NCBI RefSeq assembly: GCF_015354245.1
Contig: NZ_JADKYZ010000002.1
Span: 620,001 to 684,000 of the forward strand
Length of the DNA: 64,000 nt
Direction: 5' to 3'
Origin: Diaphorobacter caeni
Lineage (GTDB): Bacteria > Pseudomonadota > Gammaproteobacteria > Burkholderiales > Burkholderiaceae_C
Positions 28,527-39,111 of the stretch are shown here, one piece after another. Under the pieces are notes generated by a model that saw only the letters and a list, made by a program, of their open reading frames with translations, had not been told where the DNA came from and searched no databases. The position numbers were made by a program, and so were the translations under genes. The first letter of the stretch is position 1. Each line of letters starts with the position of its first letter.

Positions 28527-29498
28527 TCAGCGCTTGCGTGCCGTCGATTTGCCCGACGCCTTGCCCGCGGCCTGATGTGGGTGTTTTTGTGCAGTGCGGC
28601 CCGACGACTTGTTCGCCGATCGCGCAGACACCTTCGCCGACGCGCTGACCTCGGCCAGCGGCATGCGCGAGACGACTTTCCGCCCACCGCGTTCGCTGCG
28701 CTCCTCGGCGGTCAGCAATGCGTCGGGGCAGGAATCGCTGCCCTTGTGCAGCTTCCACAGCTCCACCTGCTTGATGCCGAGCCCCTGAATTCCCAACTCC
28801 CGCGCCGCGCCCTGGCTCAGGTCGATCACCCGACCCGGCGCGAACGGGCCACGGTCGTTGACGCGCACCATCACCGTCTTGCCGGTGGAAATGTTGCGCA
28901 CGCACAGCTTGGAGCCGAAGGGCAGCGTACGATGCGCGGCCGTCATGTCCTCGCGGTCAAAGCGCTCGCCGTTGGCCGTGAGCCGGCCATGGAACTGACC
29001 GCCGTACCAGGACGCCAGTCCCTTGTCGATCAGCACGCCCGGGATGGAGGTGTCGACGTCATCCACATCGCCATCGTCATCTTCGTCACGCGGCTTCGAA
29101 GCACTGCGGTCCACGGGCGGGCGCAGGCCAGCGCCATAGGCTGTCACGCCTTCGCCGCTTTCGGGCTCGCCGGGATAGGGCGTCACGCTGCCCTTGTTGA
29201 CCTCCACCGCAGCGGGTGGCCCGCTCCATGTTCGCTCGGACCAGCGTGGCCGCAGCGTCACCGTGGGAGCCACGGTCTCTGCGGGAGCGACCGGCGAAGG
29301 CACCGCCGCATCCGCCTTGGCATGGACCGTCGAGTCAGGCGTCGTGTCGGAGGGGGCGACTGCCGTCGGCTGCACCGCACAGCCCGCGAGCAACACGCCC
29401 AGCAACAGGCTGCCGCCCGCCTTGATGAAGCGGTGGAGCGGTGCGCGCGCGGTGGTCGCGATGATCAGTGGGATGTCTTTCCGGTTGACGCTGTTCAT
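28527..29498 (-). CDS. rlpA: RlpA-family septal ring lipoprotein / lytic transglycosylase
   Basis: 323 residues. A type II signal (LLLGVLLAGCAVQPTA) gives a lipobox LAGC, so it should be an outer-membrane lipoprotein. A long Pro/Ser/Thr linker is followed by the double-psi beta-barrel domain (about 150-245): GLASWYGGQFHGRLTANGER and VRVNDRGPFAPGRVIDLS. RlpA cleaves glycan strands lacking stem peptides and helps daughter-cell separation. No C-terminal SPOR domain is seen; the tail is Lys/Ser/Ala-rich and basic instead, so septal targeting must differ from E. coli RlpA. Confidence 0.9.
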   Translation of the reverse strand: MNSVNRKDIPLIIATTARAPLHRFIKAGGSLLLGVLLAGCAVQPTAVAPSDTTPDSTVHAKADAAVPSPVAPAETVAPTVTLRPRWSERTWSGPPAAVEVNKGSVTPYPGEPESGEGVTAYGAGLRPPVDRSASKPRDEDDDGDVDDVDTSIPGVLIDKGLASWYGGQFHGRLTANGERFDREDMTAAHRTLPFGSKLCVRNISTGKTVMVRVNDRGPFAPGRVIDLSQGAARELGIQGLGIKQVELWKLHKGSDSCPDALLTAEERSERGGRKVVSRMPLAEVSASAKVSARSANKSSGRTAQKHPHQAAGKASGKSTARKR

Positions 29499-29840
29499 TC
29501 ACATCGCCCGGGAAATGGATGGAAACTGGATGGAAGTTGGATAGGTTCAGCGGGCGTCCTCGCCTGCAAGCATACGATGAGTCTTTGCGCTTGGTCTAAC
29601 TTTACATACATCCTGAGATCGAGCCTTCTGAGCCGCCCGAAGTTCCCCGCGCACGCTTTCCCCCTCTGAAAAACGGGCGCTCCGTACCGAAGATTGTGAT
29701 GATTCGGTTACGGCTGGAGTCGGCTCTTGCCACTCGCTTGCAGGTCTTGCGCGGAGTGAAAAACGAAAGGAATTGTCACCCCGCCAGACCTCCACGCCGC
29801 AGCCCTCGGCGTGGAGTTTGCGTCAGCGCATCAAGTCTGC
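29499..29840. other. Intergenic region between rlpA and metF
   Basis: 342 bases on the upstream side of rlpA and downstream side of metF. It contains an imperfect GGATGGAAACTGGATGGAAG repeat just before rlpA and the metF hairpin at 29790-29816. No coding frame is convincing. The rlpA promoter should be here but no clear consensus boxes were found. Confidence 0.4.
29790..29816 (-). terminator. Stem-loop downstream of metF
   Basis: CTCCACGCC (29790-29798) pairs perfectly with GGCGTGGAG (29808-29816), 9-nt loop, 24 nt past the metF stop. The minus-strand tail is not T-rich, so termination may need Rho. Confidence 0.55.
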
Positions 29841-30689
29841 TTATATGCCGATGCGCTTGCAGATCTCGAGCGTCGCTGCGCTCTGGTTCATCGTGTAGAA
29901 GTGGATGCTCGGCACGCCACCCTTGATCAGCTGCTCGCAAAGGTTCGCGATCACATCCAGACCAAACGCACGGATGCTCTCCACATCATCGCCATAGCCC
30001 TGCAGGCGCAGACGAATCCAGCGCGGAATCTCGGCGCCGCAGGCATCCGAGAACCGCATGAGCTGCGACGCGCCCAGGATCGGCATGATGCCCGGCACGA
30101 CCGGCACATCGACGCCAAGCTTGCGGGTGTCATCGACGAAGCGGAAATACGCATCGGCGTTGAAGAAATACTGCGTGATCGCCGAGTCCGCGCCCGCCTT
30201 CACCTTGGTGGCGTAGGCGTTCAGATCGGCTTCGGCAGAACGCGCCTGCGGATGCACTTCCGGGTAGGCCGCCACCTCGATGTGAAAGTAGTCGCCGGTC
30301 TCTTCACGGATGAAGGACACCAGATCGCTGGCGTAGTGGAACTCGCCGCCGATGCCGTAGCCACTTGGCAGGTCGCCGCGCAGCGCCACGAGGCGGCGCA
30401 CGCCCATCACCTTGAGCAGCGCAAGCTGCTCGCGCACGCTGTCGCGCGTCGCGCCGATGCACGAGAAGTGCGAAGCCGCATCCACGCCCTCGGCCAGGAT
30501 TTCCTTGACCGCGTTGAAGGTGCCTTCCTGCGTGGAGCCCCCGGCGCCATAGGTCACCGAGCAGAACTCGGGCTTGCGCTCATAGAGTTGCGCACGCACG
30601 CCGCGCAGCTTCTGCGCACCTTCGGGGGTCTTGGGGGGAAAGAATTCAAAGCTGACCGGCAGCCTGTTCCGTACTTGTTCCTGACTCAT
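29841..30689 (-). CDS. metF: 5,10-methylenetetrahydrofolate reductase
   Basis: 282 residues. It reduces 5,10-methylene-THF to 5-methyl-THF, the methyl donor for methionine synthesis. The N-terminal motif VSFEFFPPKTPEGA and the FAD/folate-barrel motifs (FCSVTYGAGGST, VALRGDLPSGYG) identify the family. Start ATG 30689 overlaps the tlyA stop by 4 bp (ATGA), so translation is coupled. It belongs to the SAH-riboswitch-headed cluster ahcY-tlyA-metF, placing both SAH removal and methyl-group supply under one sensor if the transcript is continuous. Confidence 0.96.
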   Translation of the reverse strand: MSQEQVRNRLPVSFEFFPPKTPEGAQKLRGVRAQLYERKPEFCSVTYGAGGSTQEGTFNAVKEILAEGVDAASHFSCIGATRDSVREQLALLKVMGVRRLVALRGDLPSGYGIGGEFHYASDLVSFIREETGDYFHIEVAAYPEVHPQARSAEADLNAYATKVKAGADSAITQYFFNADAYFRFVDDTRKLGVDVPVVPGIMPILGASQLMRFSDACGAEIPRWIRLRLQGYGDDVESIRAFGLDVIANLCEQLIKGGVPSIHFYTMNQSAATLEICKRIGI

Positions 30690-31684
30690 TTCCCTCTCCT
30701 TGCCAAAACAAAAAACTCGCGATTGCCGTCGCCACCCTCGATGGCGCTGTCCATCCACTTCTCGACCTTGAGACCCACGGTCTGGCAGCAATCGCGGATG
30801 CGCTGCTCCACCTCGCCATACAGCGCCGGATCGCGCACGATGCCGCCCTTGCCGACCTGGCCGGGCTGCAGCTCGAACTGCGGCTTGACGAGCATGAGCA
30901 GCTGGCCCTTGGCCTTGAGCAGCGGCACCAGAGCGGGAAGAATCAGCGTGAGCGAGATGAACGACACGTCGCCCGTGATGAAATCAAACTCGGGCGTGAT
31001 GTCCACGTTATCCAAGCCTTCCCGGCGCTTGCGCTGCACCGGCATCGAACCGTCGACCTTCGCCTTGGCCTTTGCGGCGCGCTCGGCCTTGAAGTCCTCG
31101 ATGTCCTGTTCCTTGGCATCGTCGCTGTCGTCATAGTCGTCATCGACCAGCCCGCCATTGCGCATCCATGCATAGGGCGCGCTCGGCTGCGTGTCGTTGT
31201 CTTCTTCTTCCTCAACGATCTCGCTGAGCGCGTCCTCGCATGCATCGCGCAACGAGTCCGCCGTCATCGAGCGTGCATTCAGCCCCTCGACGCAGACCAC
31301 GCGCGCATCGCTGCGCAGACGTTCATGCAGCTGCGCATGGCCCACGTCCACGCCGATGACCTGCACGGCGCCCTGCTGCAGCAGGCAATCGGTGAAGCCG
31401 CCCGTGCTCTGCCCCACATCGAGACAGCGCAGGCCCGCGACCTTGAGGCCCGTGGCCGTCAGCGCGCCTTCGAGCTTGAGACCGCCGCGCGAGATGTACT
31501 TGGCCTCCGCCGCATCCAGCAACTGCACCTCGGCCATCTCTGGAATATCGTCGCCATTCTTGGCCACCTTGTTCCAGGGCAGCCCAGGTGCCAGGCGCCA
31601 CTCGACACCGGCTGCGATCAAGCGCTGGGCCTGCGAACGCGTGGTGGCATGGCCTTTTTCTACGAGGTAAACATCTGCGCGCAT
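30686..31684 (-). CDS. tlyA: TlyA-family rRNA 2'-O-methyltransferase (with acidic insertion)
   Basis: 332 residues. The N-terminal S4 RNA-binding domain (MRADVYLVEKGHATTRSQAQ) precedes an FtsJ-like methyltransferase domain (CLDVGQSTGGFTDCLLQQGA is motif I; ITGDVSFISLTLILP follows). TlyA proteins methylate rRNA and were once called hemolysins. Roughly residues 150-225 are an acidic, low-complexity insertion (IVEEEEDNDTQPS and DDDYDDSDDAKEQDIEDF) in the middle of the methyltransferase domain, making this longer than the usual 245-270 residues. It uses AdoMet and releases SAH, which fits its position between ahcY and metF. Confidence 0.88.
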   Translation of the reverse strand: MRADVYLVEKGHATTRSQAQRLIAAGVEWRLAPGLPWNKVAKNGDDIPEMAEVQLLDAAEAKYISRGGLKLEGALTATGLKVAGLRCLDVGQSTGGFTDCLLQQGAVQVIGVDVGHAQLHERLRSDARVVCVEGLNARSMTADSLRDACEDALSEIVEEEEDNDTQPSAPYAWMRNGGLVDDDYDDSDDAKEQDIEDFKAERAAKAKAKVDGSMPVQRKRREGLDNVDITPEFDFITGDVSFISLTLILPALVPLLKAKGQLLMLVKPQFELQPGQVGKGGIVRDPALYGEVEQRIRDCCQTVGLKVEKWMDSAIEGGDGNREFFVLARRGK

Positions 31685-31784
31685 GGCGCCTCCAAAATCA
31701 CAGCGATTTGTCTTCTGCGCTCACAAGAGCGCAGCCACGGCATGCGAAGAGTTCAGAGCACACGAACCCATCGCAGCCGCCAAG

Positions 31785-31865
31785 ACAGCCCTTCAGGCCA
31801 GGCGCCGAAGCCGCAGACATACCCAGTGGGTAGACAAGGCTTCGCAACGACGCATGAAGGACTGT
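31785..31865 (-). repeat. Structured intergenic element, copy B
   Basis: Counterpart of 24033-24126. The outer stem is ACAGCCCTTCA (31785-31795) with TGAAGGACTGT (31855-31865); its one mismatch becomes G-U when read as minus-strand RNA. The inner stem is CGAAGCC (31806-31812) with GGCTTCG (31838-31844). The tip is TACCC-AGT-GGGTA (31820-31832). The right side carries the same CAACGACGCATGA core and the left a GGCCAGGCG like GGCTAGGCG in copy A. It lies between ahcY and tlyA, in the tlyA leader if the operon is read through. Confidence 0.7.
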
Positions 31866-31903
31866 ATGGGTGGCCCCCAAACGAGTGACCACCCCACCAT
31901 CGA

Positions 31904-33322
<1,419 letters not shown>

Positions 33323-33410
33323 GGTTTGCTTTCTCCACTCGAGAATTTCAAAAACCACGTTCTGGGGGAGCAAAAAAGGAGATTGCGTCTCACCGCACAG
33401 AAAGCGTGGG

Positions 33411-33475
33411 CGAGCGTCGTTGCCAATGTGTTGATCCGAGCCTCACGCCTGACTGGCGCTGCAACGCTCCTCGGA
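33411..33475 (-). ncRNA. SAH riboswitch (ahcY leader)
   Basis: On the minus strand the RNA starts CCGAGGAGCGUUGCAGCG, continues through a short hairpin (GCGCCAGUCAGGCGU) to GAGGCUCGG, which closes stem P1 with CCGAG, and ends GGCAACGACGCUCG, whose CGCUC/CAACG segment can pair back with GAGCGUUG to form the pseudoknot. These are the hallmarks of the SAH riboswitch class known upstream of ahcY and metF/metH genes in beta- and other proteobacteria. SAH binding turns expression on. It lies 89 nt before the ahcY ATG. Confidence 0.93.
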
Positions 33476-33483
33476 AAACGCGG

Positions 33484-33489
33484 ATTATA
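33484..33489 (-). promoter_or_regulatory. -10 box of the ahcY promoter
   Basis: A perfect TATAAT on the minus strand ends 9 nt before the first base of the SAH riboswitch, so transcription would begin almost at stem P1. No strong -35 is seen; the upstream sequence overlaps the end of kdpE. Confidence 0.7.
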
Positions 33490-33504
33490 CGGGAATGCAG
33501 CGCG

Positions 33505-34218
33505 TCAGTGCCCCAACCCCACGAGCCGATAACCCACTTGCAGCTCGGTGATCAGATGCTGCGGCTGGGCCGGGTCGTGCTCGATCTTCTGGCGCAGATT
33601 GGCCATGTGCACCCGCAAATAGTGCGCACGATCGAGGTATTCAGGCCCCCAGACCTGCAGCAGCAACTGGCGATGCGTGAGCACCTTGCCCTGCCCGCCG
33701 ATCAGCGCGGTGAGCAGACGGAACTCGATGGGCGTGAGATGCACCGCTTCGCCCGCGCGCGTCACCTCGTGCGTCGCGAGATCGACCTGCACGTCGCCGA
33801 ACTGCGTGCGGCTCGTGGGCGCGCCGCCCTTGCCCGTCGCCATCTGCTGCGCGCGGCGCAGCAGCACGCGCAGTCGCGCCATCAGCTCGGGCACGCCGAA
33901 CGGCTTGGTCAGATAGTCGTCCGCGCCCGCATCAAGCGCGGCCACTTTCTCTTCCTCGCGCTCGCGTGCGGACAACACCAGCACCGGCACGGCGGACCAT
34001 GAACGCAGCTCGGTGATCACACTCTTGCCATCCGCATCGGGCAGGCCCAGATCGAGCACCACCACGTCGGGCTGCCGACTGGCCGCCTCGATCAGTCCGC
34101 GCCTGGCGGTCTCGGCCTCGAACACCTGCCAGCCCTCGTCCTCGAGCGCCAGCCGCACGAAGCGGCGAATGCCCGAATCGTCTTCGACGAGCAGGATGCG
34201 GGGCGTGGCTTGGTTCAT
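33505..34218 (-). CDS. kdpE: KDP operon response regulator
   Basis: A 237-residue OmpR-family response regulator. The receiver domain (about 5-120) has ILLVEDDSGIRRF, phospho-acceptor Asp in VVLDLGLPDADGK and the Lys in YLTKPFGVPEL. The C-terminal winged helix ends HYLRVHMANLRQKIEHDP. It activates kdpFABC when phosphorylated by KdpD at low K+ or high osmolarity. Last gene of the kdp cluster; its 3' end abuts the ahcY promoter. Confidence 0.96.
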   Translation of the reverse strand: MNQATPRILLVEDDSGIRRFVRLALEDEGWQVFEAETARRGLIEAASRQPDVVVLDLGLPDADGKSVITELRSWSAVPVLVLSAREREEEKVAALDAGADDYLTKPFGVPELMARLRVLLRRAQQMATGKGGAPTSRTQFGDVQVDLATHEVTRAGEAVHLTPIEFRLLTALIGGQGKVLTHRQLLLQVWGPEYLDRAHYLRVHMANLRQKIEHDPAQPQHLITELQVGYRLVGLGH

Positions 34219-34266
34219 GGTAGTGGGCTGTGCGGATCTGAAATAAGCAAAACGGCCAACTTGGAA

Positions 34267-36993
34267 TTATGGTGCGAGGGGCATGTCGTCCATCGCGGGC
34301 GGCACCTCGAGCGGGATGCGGACGGTGAACGCCATGCCCGGGCCGGGCACGGCGGGCTCCACATCGATGTCTCCGCCATGCGCCTGCACGATGCGCTGCG
34401 CAAGCGTGAGCCCGAGACCAATGCCCGACACCGACGACTCCGGCGCGCCGCGCGTGAAGGGCTCGAAGACCTCCTGCGGATTCATGTGCGCAGGCAGCCC
34501 CGGGCCGCCATCCTCCACGCTGAGCAGCAACTGCGATGCGCCGGTGCGCGCCCACACGCGGATCGGCGTTCCGACCGGCGTGTACTTGATCGCGTTGTCC
34601 ACCAGATTCACCAGCACCCGCTCCATCAGCACCGCATCGAGCCGCACCATCGGCATGCCGGGCTCGAGCTCCGTCCTGACAGGATGCTCCACCAGCCGAT
34701 CCCGCAACTGATGCAGCGCGCTGCCGATCACATCCTCCACCGGCCACCATTCGCGCTTGAGGTGCACACCGCCCTGCTGCATCCGCGCCATCGCGAGCAG
34801 GTTGTCGACGAGCTGCTGCATCGACACGGCCTGCCGCTGGATCTGCCGCACCATGTCGAAGGTGACGCCGGAACTTGCATGGCGCTGCGCGACGTCGGCC
34901 GCGCCAAGAATCGAGGTAAGCGGCGTGCGCAGATCGTGCGACACGGCGGACAGCAGCGTGTTGCGCATGCGCTCGCCTTCCATCGCGACCTGCGTGTGCT
35001 GCGCGATCTCGACGAAGTGCACCCGCTCGAGCGCCAGCGCGATCTGGCTCGCGCAGGCCTGCAGCAGGCGCTGCTCTTCGGGCACTTCTAGGCGCTCTGG
35101 CGAGCGCAGCTCCAGCACCAGCACGCCGCGCCCGCGCACAGGTGCAAGCAATGGCACATAGAGCGCATTCGCGGCCGCGAGCGTGTCCGTTCCGCGCCCG
35201 GCCATCTGCCCGTGCTCCATCGCCCAACGCGCGAGGCTCGCGTCCATGCTGCTCGCGCTGCCGGGCGCGGCATGGAGCTTTTCATCCAGATCCGGCAGCA
35301 GCAGACCGGCCTTCGCGTCGAACACGCCCGACATGGTGCCCAGCGCAATCTCCGCAATCCGCTCCTGCGTGAGCGCACCTGACAGATCACGCGCCAGACG
35401 CGCGAGCGCACCGGCGCGGCGCTCGCGTTCGGCCGCGACCTGCGCCTCGTGCCTGAGCCGCGCCATCAGTTGGCCGCAGACCAGCGCCACGCCGAGCATC
35501 AGCGCGAAGGTGAACAGGTACTGCGTGTCCGCGATGTTGAACGAGCCGCGCGGCTGCACGAAGAAGAAATCAAAGCAGAGCACCGCCAGCAGCGCCGCCC
35601 ACGCTCCCGGCCCGCGTCCCCAACGCAGCGCCGACAGCACGACGATGAGCAAAAACAGCATCACCACATTCGCAGGATCGAAAACCCGCAGCAGCAGCTC
35701 CGCCACCAGCGTACCCGCGAGGCAGGCCGCCGTCGCACCCGCGTATGCGGCCCAGCGCACCGGCGCACGCCGTGTGCCGGGCGCAGCTGCGGCCGACACC
35801 GTCGGCGGCTCGGAATGCACCCGCGTCGAAAGCACCAGCACGTCGAGCCCGGAATCGAGCTGCGCGATGCGATCCGGCATGCTGCGCGCCAACCAGCGCA
35901 TGGGAGACCACGCGGCAAGCGGCACCTGCGCCAGCACCAGATGGCTGGCATTGCGCTCGCGCGCAAAGTGGACCAGCGCCTCGGCTACATCGGCGCCGGG
36001 AATGGTGGCCGTCTCCGCGCCCAGTCTGGCGGCCAGCGCCAGCGTCTTGAGCACGGCGGCCTGGGCGCTGCGCGGTCGGTGCTGGCGCTGCGGCGCATCC
36101 ACGTAGACGACCACCCAGTCCGCCTCGAGCCGCCGCGCCAAACGCGCCACCTGTCGCACCAGCGCGTCATCTCCCGCACGTCCGCCCACCCCCACCAGGA
36201 GCCGCTCTCGCGTGGGCCAGACATTGCCGATGGAACGCTCGCGCCGGTAATCACGCATGTCATCGTCCACACGGTCGGCCGTGCGGCGCAGCGCCAGCTC
36301 CCGCAACGCGAGCAGGTTGCCGCGCCGGAAAAAATGCTGAGATGCGCGCTCCGCCTGTTCAAGCTGGTAGACCTTGCCTTCCTTGAGCCGCCTGAGCAAC
36401 TCGTCGGGCGAGATGTCCACCATCACCACTTCATCGGCATCGTCAAAGATCTGATCGGGCACCGTCTCGCGCACCTTGATGCCGACGATCCCTCTCACCA
36501 CATCGTTCAGGCTCTCCAGATGCTGGACGTTGAGCGTGGTCCACACGTCGATGCCCGCATCGAGCAGTTCGTCCACATCCATCCAGCGCTTGGGATGGCG
36601 CGAGCCCGGCGCATTGCTGTGCGCAAGTTCGTCGAGCAACAGCACGTCCGGGTGCCTCGCGAGCGCCGCATCGATGTCGAACTCCCTGAGCTGCTTTCCC
36701 TGATACGGCACCTCGGCCAACGGCAGCAGCTCCAGGTTGTGCAGCTGTTGCGCGGTTTCCGAGCGGCCATGCGTTTCCACCAGCCCCACGAGCACCGAGC
36801 GCCCCGCCTGCCGCTCGCGCTGCGCCGCCGAGAGCATGGCGTAGGTCTTGCCCACGCCCGCGTTCGACCCGAAGTAGATGCGCAGCTTGCCGCGATGCGC
36901 GCTCGCCCGCTCCTGCTGCAGCCGCGCCACCAGCGCATCGGGGTCTGGGCGCGAATCGCCGCCATCAGGATGAGTGCTGGATAAGTTCGGCAT
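34267..36993 (-). CDS. kdpD: Sensor histidine kinase KdpD
   Basis: 908 residues. The N-terminal KdpD domain has Walker A GSNAGVGKTYAM (about 43-54) and DVLLLDELAHSNAPGSRHPK. A USP-like domain follows (about 245-375), then four closely spaced membrane helices (about 410-510), a GAF-like region and the kinase core: SAVSHDLRTPLTSIL with the phospho-His near residue 683, N box, and GIGLGLTLAQRIV as the ATP-binding G box. It senses K+ limitation and phosphorylates KdpE. It is 27 bp behind kdpB. Confidence 0.96.
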   Translation of the reverse strand: MPNLSSTHPDGGDSRPDPDALVARLQQERASAHRGKLRIYFGSNAGVGKTYAMLSAAQRERQAGRSVLVGLVETHGRSETAQQLHNLELLPLAEVPYQGKQLREFDIDAALARHPDVLLLDELAHSNAPGSRHPKRWMDVDELLDAGIDVWTTLNVQHLESLNDVVRGIVGIKVRETVPDQIFDDADEVVMVDISPDELLRRLKEGKVYQLEQAERASQHFFRRGNLLALRELALRRTADRVDDDMRDYRRERSIGNVWPTRERLLVGVGGRAGDDALVRQVARLARRLEADWVVVYVDAPQRQHRPRSAQAAVLKTLALAARLGAETATIPGADVAEALVHFARERNASHLVLAQVPLAAWSPMRWLARSMPDRIAQLDSGLDVLVLSTRVHSEPPTVSAAAAPGTRRAPVRWAAYAGATAACLAGTLVAELLLRVFDPANVVMLFLLIVVLSALRWGRGPGAWAALLAVLCFDFFFVQPRGSFNIADTQYLFTFALMLGVALVCGQLMARLRHEAQVAAERERRAGALARLARDLSGALTQERIAEIALGTMSGVFDAKAGLLLPDLDEKLHAAPGSASSMDASLARWAMEHGQMAGRGTDTLAAANALYVPLLAPVRGRGVLVLELRSPERLEVPEEQRLLQACASQIALALERVHFVEIAQHTQVAMEGERMRNTLLSAVSHDLRTPLTSILGAADVAQRHASSGVTFDMVRQIQRQAVSMQQLVDNLLAMARMQQGGVHLKREWWPVEDVIGSALHQLRDRLVEHPVRTELEPGMPMVRLDAVLMERVLVNLVDNAIKYTPVGTPIRVWARTGASQLLLSVEDGGPGLPAHMNPQEVFEPFTRGAPESSVSGIGLGLTLAQRIVQAHGGDIDVEPAVPGPGMAFTVRIPLEVPPAMDDMPLAP

Positions 36994-37020
36994 ATCCGGA
37001 CAAGCGTAGCACCGACCGGA

Positions 37021-39111
37021 TCAGACCAGACCGATGGAAGCGACAAACATATCAATCAGCTTGATGCCCACAAACGGCACGATCAATCCACCCACGCCGT
37101 AGATCAGCAGGTTTCGGCGCAGCAGCGCGGCGGCGCCCACGGCTCGGTAAGGAACGCCGCGCAGGGCCAGCGGAATCAGCGCGATGATGATCAGCGCGTT
37201 GAAAACCACGGCGCTCAGGATCGCGGACTCCGGGCTGTGCAGCCCCATCACGTTCAGCGCCGCGAGCTGCGGATAAGTGCCCACGAACGCGGCGGGGATG
37301 ATCGCGAAATACTTGGCCACGTCGTTCGCCACGCTGAACGTGGTGAGCGCACCGCGCGTCATCAGCATCTGCTTGCCGGTTTCCACCACCTCGATGAGCT
37401 TGGTCGGATTGCTGTCCAGATCGACCATGTTGCCCGCCTCCTTGGCCGCCTGCGTGCCGCTGTTCATCGCGACGGCCACGTCGGCCTGCGCTAGGGCGGG
37501 CGCATCGTTGGTGCCGTCACCGGTCATCGCCACCAATCGGCCCGCCGCCTGCTGGGAGCGGATGAGCTGCAGCTTGTCTTCGGGGCGTGCCTCGGCAAGG
37601 TAATCGTCCACCCCCGCCTCGGCCGCAATCGCCGCTGCGGTGAGCGGGTTGTCGCCGGTGATCATCACCGTCTTGATGCCCATGCGGCGCAGCTCCGCAA
37701 AGCGCTCGCGGATGCCGTGCTTGACGATGTCCTTCAGCTCGATCACGCCGAGCACGCGCGCGTTGTCCGCCACCACCAGCGGCGTACTGCCGCGGCGCGA
37801 GACCTCGTCAACGATCTTCTGCACCCCTGCCGGGAACTGCCCTCCCAGCGCCTCGACATGCTTGCGCACCGCATCGGCCGCGCCCTTGCGCAACGCACGC
37901 GGTCCGGTGCCGTCGCGCATGTCCACACCGCTCATGCGCGTCTGCGCGGTGAACGGCACAAAGGTCGCGTTCAACGAGCTCAACTCGCGCTCGCGCAGGC
38001 CATGCCTTTCCTTGGCCAGCACCACCACGCTGCGGCCTTCGGGCGTCTCGTCGGCCAGCGACGCCATCTGCGCGGCGTCGGCCAGTTGCGCTGGCGAGAT
38101 GCCGGGCGCGGGCAGAAATTCGCTCGCCTGGCGGTTGCCGAGCGTGATCGTTCCGGTCTTGTCGAGCAGCAGCACGTCCACGTCGCCCGCGGCCTCCACG
38201 GCACGGCCCGAAGTGGCGATCACGTTCGCCTGCATCATGCGGCTCATGCCGGCGACGCCGATGGCCGAGAGCAGGCCACCGATGGTGGTCGGAATCAGAC
38301 ACACGAGCAACGCGATCAGCACCGTCAGTCCCACGACCGCACCCGATCCGCTCTGCGCCACGGCGAATGCCGAGAATGGACTGAGCGTGACGATGACCAT
38401 CATGAACGCCAGCGTCAGGCCGACCAGCAGGATCGACAGCGCGAGTTCGTTGGGCGTCTTCTGGCGCTTGGCCGATTCGACCATCGAAATCATGCGATCC
38501 AGAAACGATTCACCGGGGTTCACCGTGATCTGCACCACCAGCCAATCCGACAGCACCCGCGTGCCGCCGGTGACCGAAGAGAAGTCACCTCCGGCTTCGC
38601 GTATCACAGGTGCGGATTCGCCGGTGATTGCGCTTTCATCGACCGACGCGACACCCTGAAGCACCGTTCCATCCAACGCCACGGTATCGCCCGCCTCGAT
38701 CAGTATCACCGAACCCGCGCGCAGCTCGTTGGCGGGCACGGGTGTCCACTGCGCACCGAACTGCGGCTTGCTCAGCAGCTTGGCGACCGTGTTGCGCTTC
38801 ATGCCCCTCAGACTCGCCGCCTGCGCGCGGCTGCGCCCCTCGGCCAGCGCCTCCGCGAAGTTGGCGAACAGCACGGTGAACCACAGCCACAGCGAGATCA
38901 GCAGAATGAAACCTGCGGATGCTTCGCCCTGCCCGCGCAGCGCCTGGATCCAGAGCAGCGTGGTCAGGATCGCGCCCAGGTAGACGACGAACATGACCGG
39001 GTTGCGCCACTGCGCACGCGGCGTAAGCTTGCACACCGAATCCCACAGCGCATCGCGTGCCAGTCTTGCTTCGAACAGCGGCAACGTAGATTTTCTCGAC
39101 ATGATGCTCAT
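37021..39111 (-). CDS. kdpB: Potassium-transporting P-type ATPase subunit B
   Basis: 696 residues. The catalytic subunit of the KdpFABC pump. P-type ATPase motifs: TGESAPV (dephosphorylation), [13 protein letters not shown] (phospho-Asp), [19 protein letters not shown] (hinge), with the KdpB-type [13 protein letters not shown]-equivalent [18 protein letters not shown]. Its ATG overlaps the kdpC stop by 4 bp (ATGA). It therefore follows kdpC rather than preceding it as in the usual kdpFABC order. Confidence 0.97.
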   Translation of the reverse strand: MSIMSRKSTLPLFEARLARDALWDSVCKLTPRAQWRNPVMFVVYLGAILTTLLWIQALRGQGEASAGFILLISLWLWFTVLFANFAEALAEGRSRAQAASLRGMKRNTVAKLLSKPQFGAQWTPVPANELRAGSVILIEAGDTVALDGTVLQGVASVDESAITGESAPVIREAGGDFSSVTGGTRVLSDWLVVQITVNPGESFLDRMISMVESAKRQKTPNELALSILLVGLTLAFMMVIVTLSPFSAFAVAQSGSGAVVGLTVLIALLVCLIPTTIGGLLSAIGVAGMSRMMQANVIATSGRAVEAAGDVDVLLLDKTGTITLGNRQASEFLPAPGISPAQLADAAQMASLADETPEGRSVVVLAKERHGLRERELSSLNATFVPFTAQTRMSGVDMRDGTGPRALRKGAADAVRKHVEALGGQFPAGVQKIVDEVSRRGSTPLVVADNARVLGVIELKDIVKHGIRERFAELRRMGIKTVMITGDNPLTAAAIAAEAGVDDYLAEARPEDKLQLIRSQQAAGRLVAMTGDGTNDAPALAQADVAVAMNSGTQAAKEAGNMVDLDSNPTKLIEVVETGKQMLMTRGALTTFSVANDVAKYFAIIPAAFVGTYPQLAALNVMGLHSPESAILSAVVFNALIIIALIPLALRGVPYRAVGAAALLRRNLLIYGVGGLIVPFVGIKLIDMFVASIGLV

